A DNA stretch of 64,000 bases from Metridium senile (Eukaryota > Cnidaria > Anthozoa > Actiniaria > Metridiidae), in the NCBI GenBank assembly GCA_949775045.1, contig OX459110.1, forward strand, positions 9,550,741 through 9,614,740, in the 5' to 3' direction. Both the position numbers and the translations under genes were made by a program. Shown one piece after another: positions 45,340 to 57,570 of the stretch. How positions within the stretch are numbered: the stretch's first letter is position 1; each line of letters starts with the position of its first letter. Under the pieces are notes generated by a model. The model did not search any database and was not told where the DNA came from. It worked only from the letters and a program-made list of their open reading frames with translations.

Positions 45340-46600
45340 TTTTGATCAAAAAAATATTCGAATGTTTGATCGAAGACAAATTCGAACGTTTGATCAAACA
45401 AAATTAGAACGATTGATCGCATTATTTTTAAAACAGGCAGTAAATATTAGAATTGATGTTTTAGAAGAAATGCCATGGAGCTATGAATAAATCAGTGAAT
45501 ATGTATTAGACTTCTGTAGAGGCATTAAAGTTAACCAAAATAGATTCAATGTGATCATTGATTCGAATTCGAACGTTTGATCGTATTATTATTAACATGC
45601 ACTAAAAAATAACTTTATAAGCGATTATACGAAGCTATTACTATTAGTAAGAAAAATGATTATTGAAAAGTGGGATGAATAGATTTGTGTAAAAGGCAAT
45701 CCATTTAGCCCAAATAGAAATCAACGATCTTCAGATCAAAGATTCGATTCATGAAAAAATTATATTCTGTCACCAATTATTGCGTGTGCGGCTTGTGCTT
45801 TGTGTCTAATCCTCATAAATTGTACTAACATTTAGTCGATTTCTTTATCTTTTACGATCATTTCTGAGGATTTTCTTATTTTTTGTGTCCGGCACTTGTC
45901 CTGGGTTTCAGTATTGTTGTGTATGTTGAAAACAAGTAATTTTCGTGACGATCATGATCAATCGTTCGATTTCTTTTCATCAATCGAATCTTTGATCAAC
46001 AGATCGTTGATTTCAATGTCATTCTTATTTTTGTGTCCAACACTTGTCCTTGATTTCAGTGTTGTTGTGTATGTTGAAAACAAGTCATTTTCGTGACGAT
46101 GATACATGATCAAGCGTTCGATTTCTTTTCATCAATCGAATCTTTGATCAACAGATCGTTGATTTCTATGTCATTGGGTTAACGTGATTGCCTTTTAAAA
46201 TCAAATGGTCTATTTTTGCTTCCAATCGAATGATCAATGATTCCTTTATGCTTTTATAGGATTGAAAAAATGAAAGAAAATGAAAAGAAAAATATTTTCT
46301 GTACGGTAGTTTTTGCGTAGTTTTTGGTGATTTATAATTGATTTATGTAATAGGAAACAAAGTATTGTTTAAAACAAAATCTATTTATCCTCACTGATTT
46401 ATTCATTGCTTATTAGTATATAATGCGATCAAACGTACGAGAATTAGTTTTGATTTGTTTTTGTTTATTTCAAAGTTGAGCACACTCCGATTGCTCATGT
46501 TAAATTTCACTGCGGTCGTAAATTTAAAACCAGAAATCAAATCTCTTCGTTTGATCTAATCATGTTTCCGGATTAAACGTTCGAATCGAAATCTATTTGA
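45340..46600. repeat. TTGATCAAACGTTCGA motif cluster with a ~149-bp duplication
   Basis: The motif occurs many times with decay (for example 45366, 45389, 45575 and 46430). A ~149-bp segment from CACTTGTCCTGGGTTTCAGT to ACAGATCGTTGATTTCAATG is tandemly duplicated at 45870-46165. Confidence 0.65.
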
Positions 46601-46879
46601 AACGTTTTATTTTGTCAAAAAAGGGTATTCAACCCTTGTCTAAAACATAAGCTTCAATTCATTCCAGACAAAAAGTTAGCATCTTTGATTCTGCCCAATA
46701 ATAAAGCAAAGTTGATACTCGTGCTGATCTTAAACCCAACCGTCTTGGGTAGATTGAAATCTTCTTGATTTTGCGTTGTTCCTTAAAAGGTTCTGGTGAT
46801 AAAACCATTAGTAACAAATTGCTGTCGTCTATCCGACGGAGTTGAGTTGATAAAGCCAATTAAAAGAGTGCAGGCGCAT

Positions 46880-47960
46880 GGATCAGAGAAGAGTGAGAAA
46901 CACAGTTGAAAATACCTTAAAATAGACTGGGAAATGGGAGAAATCACTGTAAAAAAAATAGGGAGCTAGGACGGTGACACACGGTTCAAAAGACTTTAAA
47001 ATAAACTGGGAAATGGGAGAAATCACTGTAAAAAAATATGGAGCTAGGAGGGTGACACCCCGGGGGGGGGGGGGGGGGGGGGGGGTACTCCGCTAGGATT
47101 TGGGTAGGGGTGTTCCGCTGGGATCCTAAAACGGTGACCCTGTTTATGATAGAAAAAAAAACAAATTCGTATACCCTGTTTATGACAAGGGATAAAAATG
47201 GGACCCTGTTTATGACAGTTTAGGACCCTGTTTATGCCGCGAAAACGTGCTGAATTTCACGAAAGACGAAAGACCGCGCTGCTCATCGTATTACCTAATT
47301 AATATACCTGAATATGACAAAAAAAACCTAAGGAAATTGTGAAATAGGGTAAAAATATACCCTGTTCATGACAGAAAACTCAAAAACCCATACCCTGTTT
47401 ATGACAGAAAGCTCGAAAAACCATACCCTGTTCAGCGGATCATCCCCGTATAGTAAATATATGGGAGTACCCCCCCCCCCCCCCGGGGGGGGGACACACG
47501 GTTCAAAAGACTTTAAAATAGACTGAGAGATGAGAGAAATCACTGGAAAAAATAGAGAGGAGGGAGAAACACGGTTCAAAAGACTTTAAAATAGACTGGG
47601 AGATGAAAGAAATCACTGGGAGAAAATAGGAAGGAGGGAGAGACACGGTTCAAAAGACTTTAAAATAGACTGAGAGATGAGAGAAATCACTTGAAAAAAT
47701 AGAGAGGAGGGAGAAACACGGTTCAAAAGACTTAAAAATAGACTGGGAGATGAAAGAAATCACTGGGAGAAATTAGGGAGGAGGGAGAGACATAGTTCAA
47801 AATACCTTTAAATAGACTGAGAAAAATCAGTGGAAGAAAATAGAGAGGAGGGAGAAACACAGTTCAAAATAATTTCAAATAGACGGGAAATGGAAGAAAT
47901 CACTGGAAGAAAATAGGGAGGAGGGAGAAATATCTAAAATAATTGGTGAAATTTGAGGAA
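46880..47960. repeat. ~66-bp tandem array interrupted by a poly(G)-capped element
   Basis: Units: GACACGGTTCAAAAGACTTT, AAAATAGACTGGGAGATGA, GAGAAATCACTGGAAAAAAT and AGAGAGGAGGGAG. About nine units. The element at 47059-47492 splits one unit at GACAC. Confidence 0.85.
47059..47492. mobile_element. Poly(G)-capped element, family 2
   Basis: A 434-bp element: about 24 G, then GTACTCCGCTAGGATTTGGG. The right end is CCCGTATAGTAAATATATGG, GAGTAC, a poly(C) run and nine G. The interior repeats ACCCTGTTTATGACAG. GACAC flanks both ends (47054-47058 and 47493-47497). It shares only the G cap and the TACTCC/GGAGTA termini with family 1, so different interiors use the same ends. Confidence 0.85.
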
Positions 47961-48179
47961 AACGTTCTGAAAGTAGGAAAAAGAATGTTTCTATGTGTTC
48001 TTCTTTGCTCATTATACGCAAAGCTTCGAAATGAGAATTATTGATCAAAACTGTCTGCAAATGTTCCATATGTGATTGCAACCATTTTTGTCATTTTGCC
48101 ATCGAATAATGTGATTAAACATTTTGGAATTTTTAACTCTTCAGTGATATTTTAATTTCCCGCGAAAATATTTTCACCA

Positions 48180-49660
48180 TGATGGTTTGATCAAGTGTTC
48201 GAGAGTTGTTGATCAATTTAAAGGATTATTGTTGCCTGCAAATATTACGTGTTCGATTGAAACCATTTCAATGTATTTTGGCCATCTGATGGAATGATCA
48301 AACGGTCGAGAATCTTTGATCAGAAGGTGTTATGCTGCAAATATCCCATACAGACATGCATGTACTATGACAGTAATTAATTATCTGTGTTTTTGAAAAT
48401 CTTTTGACCATCTGATGGTATGATCAAATTAACATTAGAAAATTGTTGTTCGAATAGTTTTCAAGCTGTTTTCTGCATGAAAATGAAATAAATTTCAATT
48501 GCAAGTTTTGATTTTTATTCTTTTTGATATATATTCTATTCACCTTTTGATCATCTGATGGTATGATCAAACGTTCAAAAATTGTTGTTCAAATAGTTTT
48601 CAAGCTGTTTTCTTCATGAAAATAATCCATGAAAATGAAATCAATTTCAAATTCAATTTTTGATTTTTATTCTTTTTGATATATATTCTATTCAGAGATA
48701 TTGATACTAGATGAAACGTTCAACAAATGTTTAAGCTGTTTTAATTTCTGGCTGCAAATGTTCCATTCATCATGACATCCATTTAAAAGTCTGCATGGGT
48801 ATTCATCCCCAGTGAAATTCTTTTGACCTTCTGTAATTACTAAAATAAAAATAAGTTGATCAAACGTTCGAGAATGTGTGAACAACAAAGGTTTTAAGCT
48901 GTTTTCCGGCTGCAAATGTTCCATTCATCGTGACATCCATTTAAAAGTTTGCATGGGTATTCATCCCCAGTGAAATTCTTTTGACCTTCTTTAATTACTA
49001 AATTAGATAAGTTGATCAAACGTCCGAGAATGTGTGATCAATAAAGGATTCAAGCTGTTTTCAGCCTGCAAATATTAAAAGCACGACAGTAACAATTTAA
49101 ATGTATTGGTATTTATCCCCCATGAGAATTCTTAAGCCCATCTTTAAACGATCTGATGGTGTGATTCGAGAAGCTTTAATCAAAAAGCTTCCAATCTGCT
49201 TTTGCTTTTTTATATTGGTTGGTGACCTTTAAACATCTGAGCCACAGCGAAGCTCTATGCAATTGATTTTGTTCTAGATTTGTTTTTCTTATATTGATAA
49301 ACAGGTCGTTATTTTTTGGAGTAGTGTGTGGTACGTCCTCCCTTAACCTTAATACACGTTAACTCGTTCCATATGCATAGAACGATCCATCTGCACTTTA
49401 ATACATTTCAATTTTTTGATGTTATGATCAAGTGTTCGAATCCCTAAGTTTCGTAAATGAACCTCGATGCACGCTAGCTCTTTTGCATCAAAACAGTCCA
49501 TCTGTAATTCAGTACATTTCAACTCGGTTATGTTTTTCTGTTACGATCAAGTGATCGAATCCCTAAGTTTCATAAATGAACCTCGATGCACGCTAGCTCT
49601 TTCCATATGCATCAAAACTGTTACCATCAAGTGTTCTTGAATTCCTAAGCTGCCTTCAAT
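48180..49660. repeat. Diverged repeats with TGATCAAACGTTCGAGAAT
   Basis: Irregular units of ~130-200 bp contain GATGGTATGATCAAACGTTC, TTTCAAGCTGTTTTC and CTGCAAATGTTCCATTCATC. A pair of close copies covers about 48730-49050, and another 49430-49640 (GTTTCATAAATGAACCTCGA). Confidence 0.65.
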
Positions 49661-49969
49661 TGGCTTCCAAACAATCAAACTAGCTTACGCTTTGTTTTGG
49701 ACGTCAGCTATAATTCAAATGGGATTAAGTGTTAGCTTGAACTAGAATGTCTTTCTAGGAATGTCATAATCACTTAGCATCAATATAGCTTTTTTGGTAC
49801 TAGAAAGTACCATTGGAAACAATGTTGCGTCGGGATTCCAAAGCACTTTTACGCGAACTAAATTTAAAACGGTTGTTTGTGTTTTTGTTGTTGTTCTCTC
49901 TATTTGTTGATGTCTGTGATTTTACAATGTGTTTTTTGTTTGTTTATTTTTCATGTTTTTGTTTGTATC

Positions 49970-50480
49970 GGATTTTAGAATGTGATTTTGTCTTTATTTG
50001 ATTCTAGAATGTATTTTTATGTGAGTTGTTGTTTGTTTGTGTGTTTATTTATATATTTTTATCTTGATATCTCCTCTGAATTTTAGAATGTATTTGTATG
50101 TGAGTTGTTGTTTGTTTGTTTGTGTGTATATTTATATTTTTTATCTTTATATCTCTTAATTTTAGAATGTATTTGTATGTGAGTTGTTGTTTGTTTGTTT
50201 GTGTGTATATTTATATTTTTTATCTTTATATCTCTTAATTTTAGAATGTATTTGTATGTGAGTTGTTGTTTGTTTATTTGTGTGTATATTTATATTTTTT
50301 ATCTTTATATCTCTTAATTTTAGAATGTATTTGTATGTGAGGTTTTTTTTATTTGTGTGTTTATTTATATTTTTGATCTTTATATCTCTTAATTTTAGAA
50401 TGTATTTGTATGTGAGTTGTTGTTTGTTTGTTTGCTTGTTTGTTTGTGTGTGTATCTATATATCTCTTCTTAATTTTACA
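49970..50480. repeat. 79-bp tandem array
   Basis: About six units of TTTTAGAATGTATTTGTATG, TGAGTTGTTGTTTGTTTG and TATATTTATATTTTTTATCT, at about 50078, 50158, 50237, 50317 and 50394. GT-rich plus strand. ORFs are artefacts. Confidence 0.9.
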
Positions 50481-50489
50481 ATGTGTTTG

Positions 50490-51004
50490 TTTTTTCGTTT
50501 GTTTGTTATATTTTGTTCATCTTTTTGTTTTATATTGTTTTCTGTTTTGTTAATTGGCACTAGCTTAAATGATTTGTCAACATCGTTAGTCCGCACGCCT
50601 TTTTAGATCATCAACTGTAAACTATCACTAAAGTAGTATTATTACTCACAATTAAAATAGCGCACAATCTTGTTAAAGTCTTAACGAAGGCGAACAAACT
50701 AATTATATTTTTTGTTAATACCCTTAATGTCAACGCACGAAACGAAGGTTCTCATCTGTCCTTTGGTGATTGTCCCCTTTTTGCTAATTTGACCAGAGAT
50801 ACCCTGCCTTGTTTATTTTCACTCGTTCACTAATTATCCAACTCACAAAAAAAACTTGAATAACAACCACCCAAAAGATTAACATCTGCTTCCTTATTTT
50901 AAAAAGAAATTCTTTGTAATTATAATGAATTGACGTGGGATTATGCCGTCCTAACGAACAACCAAATGGGATTTTCTGACGGCGATCAAAGTAGTTTTCC
51001 AAAT
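50490..51004. other. Intergenic DNA without recognised feature
   Basis: No gene, TIR or array was detected. Confidence 0.4.
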
Positions 51005-51310
51005 GCTACGAGGTAAGAAATCTTAAATGGCTTTTTAATGTGACGTAAACGTAGAAAATATGTAGAATGACTTTGAAATGGCTTCGAATGTTTTGTTCTT
51101 GCATTCAGATGGTTTCGGAATGTTAGTATGTTGCATTTAAATGGTTTTCGAATGTTTTGTACATTAGAATTTTTATCATTAACATCGAAATGTTTGTACA
51201 TTACATTTTCATTGATTTAGAATGTTTCGTACATTACATTTATATCGATTTCGAATATTTTGTTCATTACAATTTAATTGATTTCGAATATTTTGCACAT
51301 TACATTTCCA
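51005..51310. repeat. Short degenerate repeats
   Basis: Irregular blocks of AAATGGTTTTCGAATGTTTT and GTACATTACATTTATATCG at ~30-50-bp spacing, similar in style to 2190-3425. Confidence 0.55.
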
Positions 51311-51739
51311 TTCAAATATCAATTTATCCTATTTTTTAATACTATTTGTGAAAATATTTTTGCCTGATTTTCTGAGAGGCATTTATGGCTTTCGATCATC
51401 CATTCTAATTGTTTAAACTTGTTTTGTCTAATTTTTCTTTCTGTTCTAACTCGATCTGCTTTGATCAGAATGTTATTTATCATTTGAAGGGTTCCTTCCA
51501 CTGTTATAACCGTATTTGAAAGAGCTTCTTAACTTATAGTTTCATATGTCAATGTTTTTCCATTATATATAATTGCTTTAAGTCATAATTCCCAGTGAAA
51601 TACTTCAATCATATTAATCCTTTTGAAGTGCTAAGTTAGCTTACTCACTTGATATAATCAATCCTGTATTACCATTACGAATGCAATATAGCTTTTCTAT
51701 ATAGGATCTACGAACTAAGGCTTAAACGACGTAGAATAC

Positions 51740-52620
51740 ATTAGTTTGTTCGTTCGTCCATCCATCCATCCATTGATTGATCCATCATTTCATTGATTAC
51801 TTCCTTCATCCATTTATTCATTTATTCATCCATCCATTTATTCATTTATTCATCCATCCATTTATTAATCATTTATTCATTCATCCATCCATTCATTCAT
51901 CTGTTCATCCATTTATTCATTTATCCATCCATTTATTCATTTATCCATCCATTTATTCATTTATCCATCCATGTATTCATTCATTCATTCATCCATCCAT
52001 TTATTCATTTATCCATCCATTTATTCATTCATCCATCCATTTATTCATTTATCCATCCATTTATTCATCCATTCATTTATTTACCTATTTATTAATTCAT
52101 TAATGTATTCGTCCATCCATCCACCCATCCATTTATTAATCATTCATCCATCCATCCATTCATTCATCCATTTCATTCTTTCATCCATCCATCCATTCAT
52201 TCTTTTATCCATTGATTCGCCCATCCATCCATCCATCCATTCATTGATCCATTCATTGATCCATCCATCCATTCATTCATTCAGTCATTTATTTAATCAT
52301 TCATCCATCCATCCTTTCATTCATCCATCCATCCATCCATCCATTCATTCATTCAGTCAGTCATTTATTTAATCATTTATCAATTCATTCATTCATCCAT
52401 TCATCCATCCATCCATCCATTCATCCATCCATCCATCCTTTCATTCATCCATCCATCCATTCATCCATCCATCCATCCATCCTTTCATTCATTCATCCAT
52501 CCATCCATTCATTCATTCAGTCATTTATTTAATCATTCATCCATTCATTCATCCATTCATCCATCTATTCATCCATCCATCCATGTATTCATTAATGCAT
52601 TCATTCCTCAATTCATTCTC
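51740..52620. repeat. ATTC/ATCC microsatellite
   Basis: Long plus-strand ATTC/ATCC/ATTT tetranucleotide repeat with higher-order blocks such as TTATTCATTTATCCATCCAT. Ser/Ile/His/Phe-rich ORFs are artefacts. Confidence 0.95.
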
Positions 52621-53040
52621 CCATCAATTCAGGTTTTCAATTAACCGGCACCATGCGTTTATTCACTCAGTATTTTAAAGTGATCATAACTCTTACTCTC
52701 TCACTTGCCAACAATGAGTTTAAAGACTAATCCAACTTTTGCCAGCTTTTAAAAAGATTATAACAAGCTGATGGTAATTGTTTTATAAGTCAAGGATTAT
52801 CACAATGCTGTTGGTTGTTGAGAGCTTAACGTTCAGGAAGCGAAGATAATTCTATATACGTGACTCGAGATCATTATCGTTATCGCTGCTCATCTGTTTT
52901 AGATCAATTTGACTTAGAGCTCGAGCACACTAAAACCATGAAATCAAAAAAAAAAATTATTATAATTTATTCGCTTTTTATTATCATTATTGTTGCTCAC
53001 CTATTTTAGATCGATTTGACTTAATACTTGGGATTTTTAG
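52621..53040. other. Intergenic DNA between microsatellites
   Basis: Contains two related blocks (CGTTATCGCTGCTCATCTGT, TTTAGATCAATTTGACTTA near 52880 and a similar one near 52985). No gene is supported. Confidence 0.4.
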
Positions 53041-53069
53041 ACTGACAATTTGCAAAAAAGCTCCATATT

Positions 53070-54430
53070 TCATTCATTTATTTACTAATTACTTTATTCA
53101 TCCAGTTTAGTCAATTAATTAATGTTCAATTGATCTCTCGTCCATTCATTTCTTATCCCTCCCTCCCTCCATCCATTCATTTGCACATTCATTTATACAT
53201 CCATTTGTCCATTCATCCATCCTATCAGTCATTCTTTATTCATTTATACATTCATATATCCTCTCGTTCATTCATTCATTCATTCATTCATCCATCCATC
53301 CATCTAATCCTTCATTCATTGCTTAATTTACACAACCATATATCCATCCATCCATCCATCCATCCATCCATCCATCCATCCATCCATCCATCCATCCATC
53401 CATCCATCCATCCATCCATCCATCCATCCATCCATCCATCTATCTATCTATCCATCCTATCATTCATTAAATTGGTTCATTCATACAACCATATATCCGT
53501 TCATTTATTAATTCATCCAACCATCCATTTGTCAATTCCTTCATTCATTCATTTTATCATACATTTATCAATCCCCTCATTTCGTTCAAATATCATACAG
53601 TTCACGTTCCTTCTTAGGCGTTTTTCTCCATTGTATTTATAGCCAGGGGCAAACCAACATATTTTCTACACATTCAAGTATCAATCGATTCTCGTTATTA
53701 TTTAATTACTGTGTTACCACGTCACGTACTGATCCTCGATCTTCATGTAATTATTTAAGAGTAAAGTGTTTTATATTTATTGGCACTTTGCGTACTTGTG
53801 TGTATATACTGGGTTCGTGCCATACCCCTCATTTCTTTGAGTTATTTATTAAATCAGTGACGTGGTTTCCCTTGTTGAATTTCACTGTAATAATATTGAT
53901 GTAATAGAAGTTATAATATTAATCGTCTTTTCGTGTTTTTTTTTTTTTTCGTTTGTTATTTTTTCCGGCTCATTCGTGTATTGGTTGATTCATTTATTTA
54001 TTTATTCATTCATTCGTCCGTACATTCATTTATTCCCTAATTACTTTATTCATCCAGTTTAGTCAATTAATCATGCTGTTCAATTGATCTCTCATCCATT
54101 CACTTCTCATCCATCCATCCATCCATCCATTCATTCATTTATACATTTATGAATGAATGAATATATAGATGAATGAAAAATGAATGAATGAATACATAAA
54201 TGAAAAACTAAATGGAAGAATATATGAATACATGAATGAATGAAAAAAATGAATGAATAATTACATACATACATGACAAACTGAATGAATAAATGAATAC
54301 ATACATGACAGACTGAATGAATGAATACATAAATGAATGAAAAATGAATGAATGAATACATACATGAATCAATCAATCAAACAAACAATTAATCAATCAA
54401 ACAATGAACGAATATATTAATTGAATGAAT
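53070..54430. repeat. ATTC/CATC microsatellite with strand switch
   Basis: Plus-strand ATTC/ATCC repeat (53070-53580, with pure CATC at 53341-53440, and 53990-54140) flips to GAAT repeat (about 54146-54430), so the tract is a large inverted repeat of microsatellite. TTACTTTATTCATCCAGTTT occurs near 53090 and 54042, showing that a larger block was duplicated. Confidence 0.9.
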
Positions 54431-54719
54431 GAATAAAAGAACAGATGACATCTGTCGACAGCAAAAGGCACAAAGCGAGCAGGCTACAACTGAAATATTT
54501 AAAAAAACAAAGAATCTATCAATTGAAGTAACAAAAAAGTATAAGAACATACTATCACTGACTAACATCATTTCCTATATCGATAATAATCTCTATTCAC
54601 ATACGTACAACCATAATCTAGATCTATACACCAACCAAATATCGTCATATAATCCTAGATTTAGAGAACGATTGCTAACAGTTGATGATTATTATAAATT
54701 GCAAAAAAAGTTAGATTAG
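54429..54719 (+). CDS. Doubtful 96-codon ORF, possible terminal exon
   Basis: I do not recognise this protein. The frame begins with ATG right after the GAAT repeat (a TGA stop lies immediately upstream) and ends at TAG. The composition is protein-like: charged, Lys/Gln-rich in the first third (QQKAQSEQATTEIFKKTKNL), with predicted helix, and ending NPRFRERLLTVDDYYKLQ. It has no signal peptide or membrane segment. TCGACAG at 54456-54462 could be a weak splice acceptor, which would make this the last exon of a gene lying upstream, but the tract before it is not pyrimidine-rich. AATAAT/AATAACTTTATT follows the stop. It could equally be a chance frame. Confidence 0.25.
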   Translation: MNKRTDDICRQQKAQSEQATTEIFKKTKNLSIEVTKKYKNILSLTNIISYIDNNLYSHTYNHNLDLYTNQISSYNPRFRERLLTVDDYYKLQKKLD

Positions 54720-55093
54720 TTTGTAATAATAATAACTTTATTATTATAAGAGATAGAGGACCAATAATTTAACAGTAATTTGATAATCATTAAGGTGTTC
54801 AAAACGAAAAAAATCAGTTAAATAAATAAAAGAGGCATATCTGTTTTGGGAAAAGTTTTAAAGGTTCAAGACTCGGCATTATCTAAAAATAAACGTATGA
54901 TATTTGATGAATTAAATGATAGATTGTAAAAAATATCACGATTTACTTGTGGCAAGCAAGCAATTATTTAGCGATGCAGAGTCAAATAATTGCTTGAGAG
55001 ACACGAACAAATAGCGATATTTTGCGATAACTGAGTTCAATAATTGTTTTATTATTTTTCTATTTATTGACCAGATATTTTTGTGTATTGCCT

Positions 55094-55287
55094 AGGGGTG
55101 GACCATTAGATTTCTGAGGGGAGAGGGAGGGTTGGGCAAATACCAAAAAAATTCGAGCACAGCATTAAAAAAATATTCGTGCAAGTTAAAAAAAAAAAAT
55201 TCCTGCACATGCGTAGAATAGGAAAAAAATTTCCTACAAAAAAAATCCCCCCCCCCTCCCTCTCAAAAATCTAATGGTCCACCCCTT
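55094..55287. mobile_element. TIR element family H, complete copy
   Basis: AGGGGTGGACCATTAGATTT and GAGGGAGGGTTGGGCAAAT at the left are mirrored by the CCCCCCTCCCTCTCAAAAAT and CTAATGGTCCACCCCT ends. The interior TTCCTGCACATGCGTAGAAT matches the half copy at 30909-31010. 194 bp, non-coding. Confidence 0.8.
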
Positions 55288-55599
55288 ATCTCGAAATATA
55301 CATACAAATATACATAATTATAATTTTTTTTAATATTTTTAAGAATATTTTAGAACAATATTGGTTGCAATATTTGAGTTATCGCTTTTTATCTATATCA
55401 TTTAATGCTGCTTAGTCATAAAAAAGAAAGCAGAAAAGTTAGCCATCTTGAAAGTACCGTTATTGCGCATGAGCAAACCTTTATTTGTAAGCAGTTAATT
55501 GCAGTTCCCTCAGCCAATCAAAACGATGAAAAAATAAGCTACAGGCAACACTCTTGAGGCTGCAAAGCATGTCGGTAATCTCATCGTAAAGTCATTGCA

Positions 55600-55770
55600 A
55601 GTTTCATTTAGAAATTTTCTGTTCGACATCTCCACTGCAACAGCTTGCCATGATACTATATCACAAACACATACAACTAACAAATCAATTGAAGAACCTG
55701 TAAACAAGAGATAAAATACCGACGTCCTTTACAACCTTAGTGTGACTTTGGCCGCGACAACGATTTCTGT
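55600..55770. repeat. Dispersed repeat family D, single copy
   Basis: CTCCACTGCAACAGCTTGCC, AAACAAGAGATAAAATACCG and GCCGCGACAACGATTTCTG match the family at 12720-13010 and 34430-34600. Confidence 0.6.
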
Positions 55771-55831
55771 AATAATTGTATTTTCTTGTATTTATTACAC
55801 CCGTGGTAATTAAGGTAACTATAGCAAAAAT

Positions 55832-56145
55832 TAACCCTGGAAACCAGAGGGTTTCTTGATCTAGTATTTGTATTAATCATTTGTACGTCTGTGTTCGTTA
55901 GTAGAGAGCTACCCTGGAAACCAGAGAGTTTCTTGATCTAGTATGTGTATTTATTATTTGTACGTCTGTGTTTGTTAGTAGAGAGCTAACCTAGAAACCA
56001 GAGAGTTTCTTGATCTAGTATTTTTATTTATTTTTTGTACGTCTGTGTTCGTTAGTAGAGAGATACCCTGGAAACCAGAGGGTTTCTTGATCTAGTATTT
56101 GTATTTATTATTTGTACGTCTGTGTTCGTTAACCTCAAAAGAATC
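55832..56145. repeat. 77-bp tandem array (four units)
   Basis: ACCCTGGAAACCAGAGGGTT, TCTTGATCTAGTATTTGTAT and TTGTACGTCTGTGTTCGTTA recur at about 55834, 55912, 55990 and 56066. Confidence 0.9.
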
Positions 56146-56454
56146 ATCACAAATCGTCAGATTTACAAATGCTACGGCAAGTAGAAAAAAATTTATGGTA
56201 CCCAGAGTATAATAAACCTCAATAGAAATACTGACAATAAATAAATAATAAATCTTAAGATAACAAGTACATATCCTAAGTTATATATATATATACAAAA
56301 TTGAAAAATAATATGTATTGAGCTATACTTAAGAATAATTATATTTACAAATGTGTTTTTGAATCTATTAGATGTAATTTTAGAACGGTAGCTACCTAGT
56401 GGGTTTCCTTTGTTTGTTTTTGAAATAGCGTATATTTTATCTCTACTCTGACTA

Positions 56455-56625
56455 ACTCTGATTTGAGTGTTATAATTCATTCGCAGTCAGTCGTATTACG
56501 AGAAAACAAAACAAAAACTGCTTAACTATTTACTAAGGGCGTGAATACCCACTCACATAGTTATAAATGTCTGAATGAGCGATTATCAGGGTCCACGGAA
56601 TTCAGTCTTTCGCGCATTTCTGATA
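56455..56625 (-). mobile_element. TIR element family C fragment
   Basis: In inverse orientation, GAGTGTTATAATTCATTCGC, GCGTGAATACCCACTCACAT and CAGTCTTTCGCGCA correspond to the interior and one flank of family C (12402-12642). The ends are missing. Confidence 0.65.
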
Positions 56626-57169
56626 GAGAGTTTAAGATTCACGTTTACGGCAACGCCAAACGTCAGATTGGCCTTTCCAATATTGCTTTAAAAGCTTCAA
56701 ATAACTGCGCAATAGATCTCAATGAATAAAATGTGTATTAACAAACAACATAAGGACCTTGTTTTAGCGGAGACGTCAAATGGTAAAGAATAAACGCAGA
56801 AAAATCGGTTAGTTTTGACGTTTGGCGTAAGCGTTTCACCGGACTAACTTTTCGGATGAGGTCTCTTCGTGCTACATACAGTCAAGTTTTTATATTATAA
56901 TTTAGATTATGTCCACTTGTATCGGCCCTAAGGGCCATCTATCATAAATGAATTAAGTACAAGTTCCGTTAAACAGTTCCAATCGATTTACAATTTCTTT
57001 CAATTGGTTGTTTTGAAAGTTTCAAAAGGCCACTCTTTGATCAGTGAATAGTACATCCTTTCACCTGGAATATTCAAGAGCGAATGTGCACGGAATAAAG
57101 CAGAGCTCGAACTGATCGTTTTTGTCTTCGCATTCAGTGAATTATACTTTCAAGCAGTTTTTTGAAGTA

Positions 57170-57356
57170 CAATGGAACCCCGTTAATTCGGCCACCGAAG
57201 GGACAGCCCAAAGTGGCCGTATTAACGGGGCGGCCGTATTAAGCGGGTAAATTTTATAGAAAATGTGTGGGCGTGCATTTCGTCGGGACCTAAAAAAACT
57301 GGCCGCAATAACGGAGTGGCCATATTAAGCGGATGGTCGTATTAAGGGTTCCACTG
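57170..57356. mobile_element. 187-bp TIR element, pogo/Tigger-like ends
   Basis: CAATGGAACCCCGTTAATTC and the inverse TCGTATTAAGGGTTCCACTG form the ends. TA lies on both sides. GGCCGTATTAACGGGG, GGCCGTATTAAGCGGG and GGCCGCAATAACGGAG are internal repeats of the TIR. These ends resemble pogo/Tigger elements of the Tc1-mariner group. No transposase is present. Confidence 0.8.
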
Positions 57357-57415
57357 TATTATTATACTTTGAAGTATTCTTTATTTGGTGATATTTTTGT
57401 TTATTATCCAACTAG

Positions 57416-57492
57416 TCATAGACGAGTAAAAATATCGCAGGAGTAGGACTGGATCGAGTAAAAATATCCAGCGATATTTTTACTCGTCTATA
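57416..57492. mobile_element. Small foldback element
   Basis: TAGACGAGTAAAAATATCGC and its inverse GCGATATTTTTACTCGTCTA with a short centre containing a second AGTAAAAATATCC. Confidence 0.65.
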
Positions 57493-57570
57493 TAGCCTTC
57501 AATTAAAACAATATTTTGCTTTATAAAAGAACAAAAACCTTATGATTGGATAATAAATAACTTATTAAAC

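Noticed and set aside
49430..49640. GTTCGAATCCC-like word as a tRNA T-arm
   Set aside because: No A-box, anticodon arm or acceptor stem could be folded around it. The word is part of the GATCAAACGTTCGA repeat.
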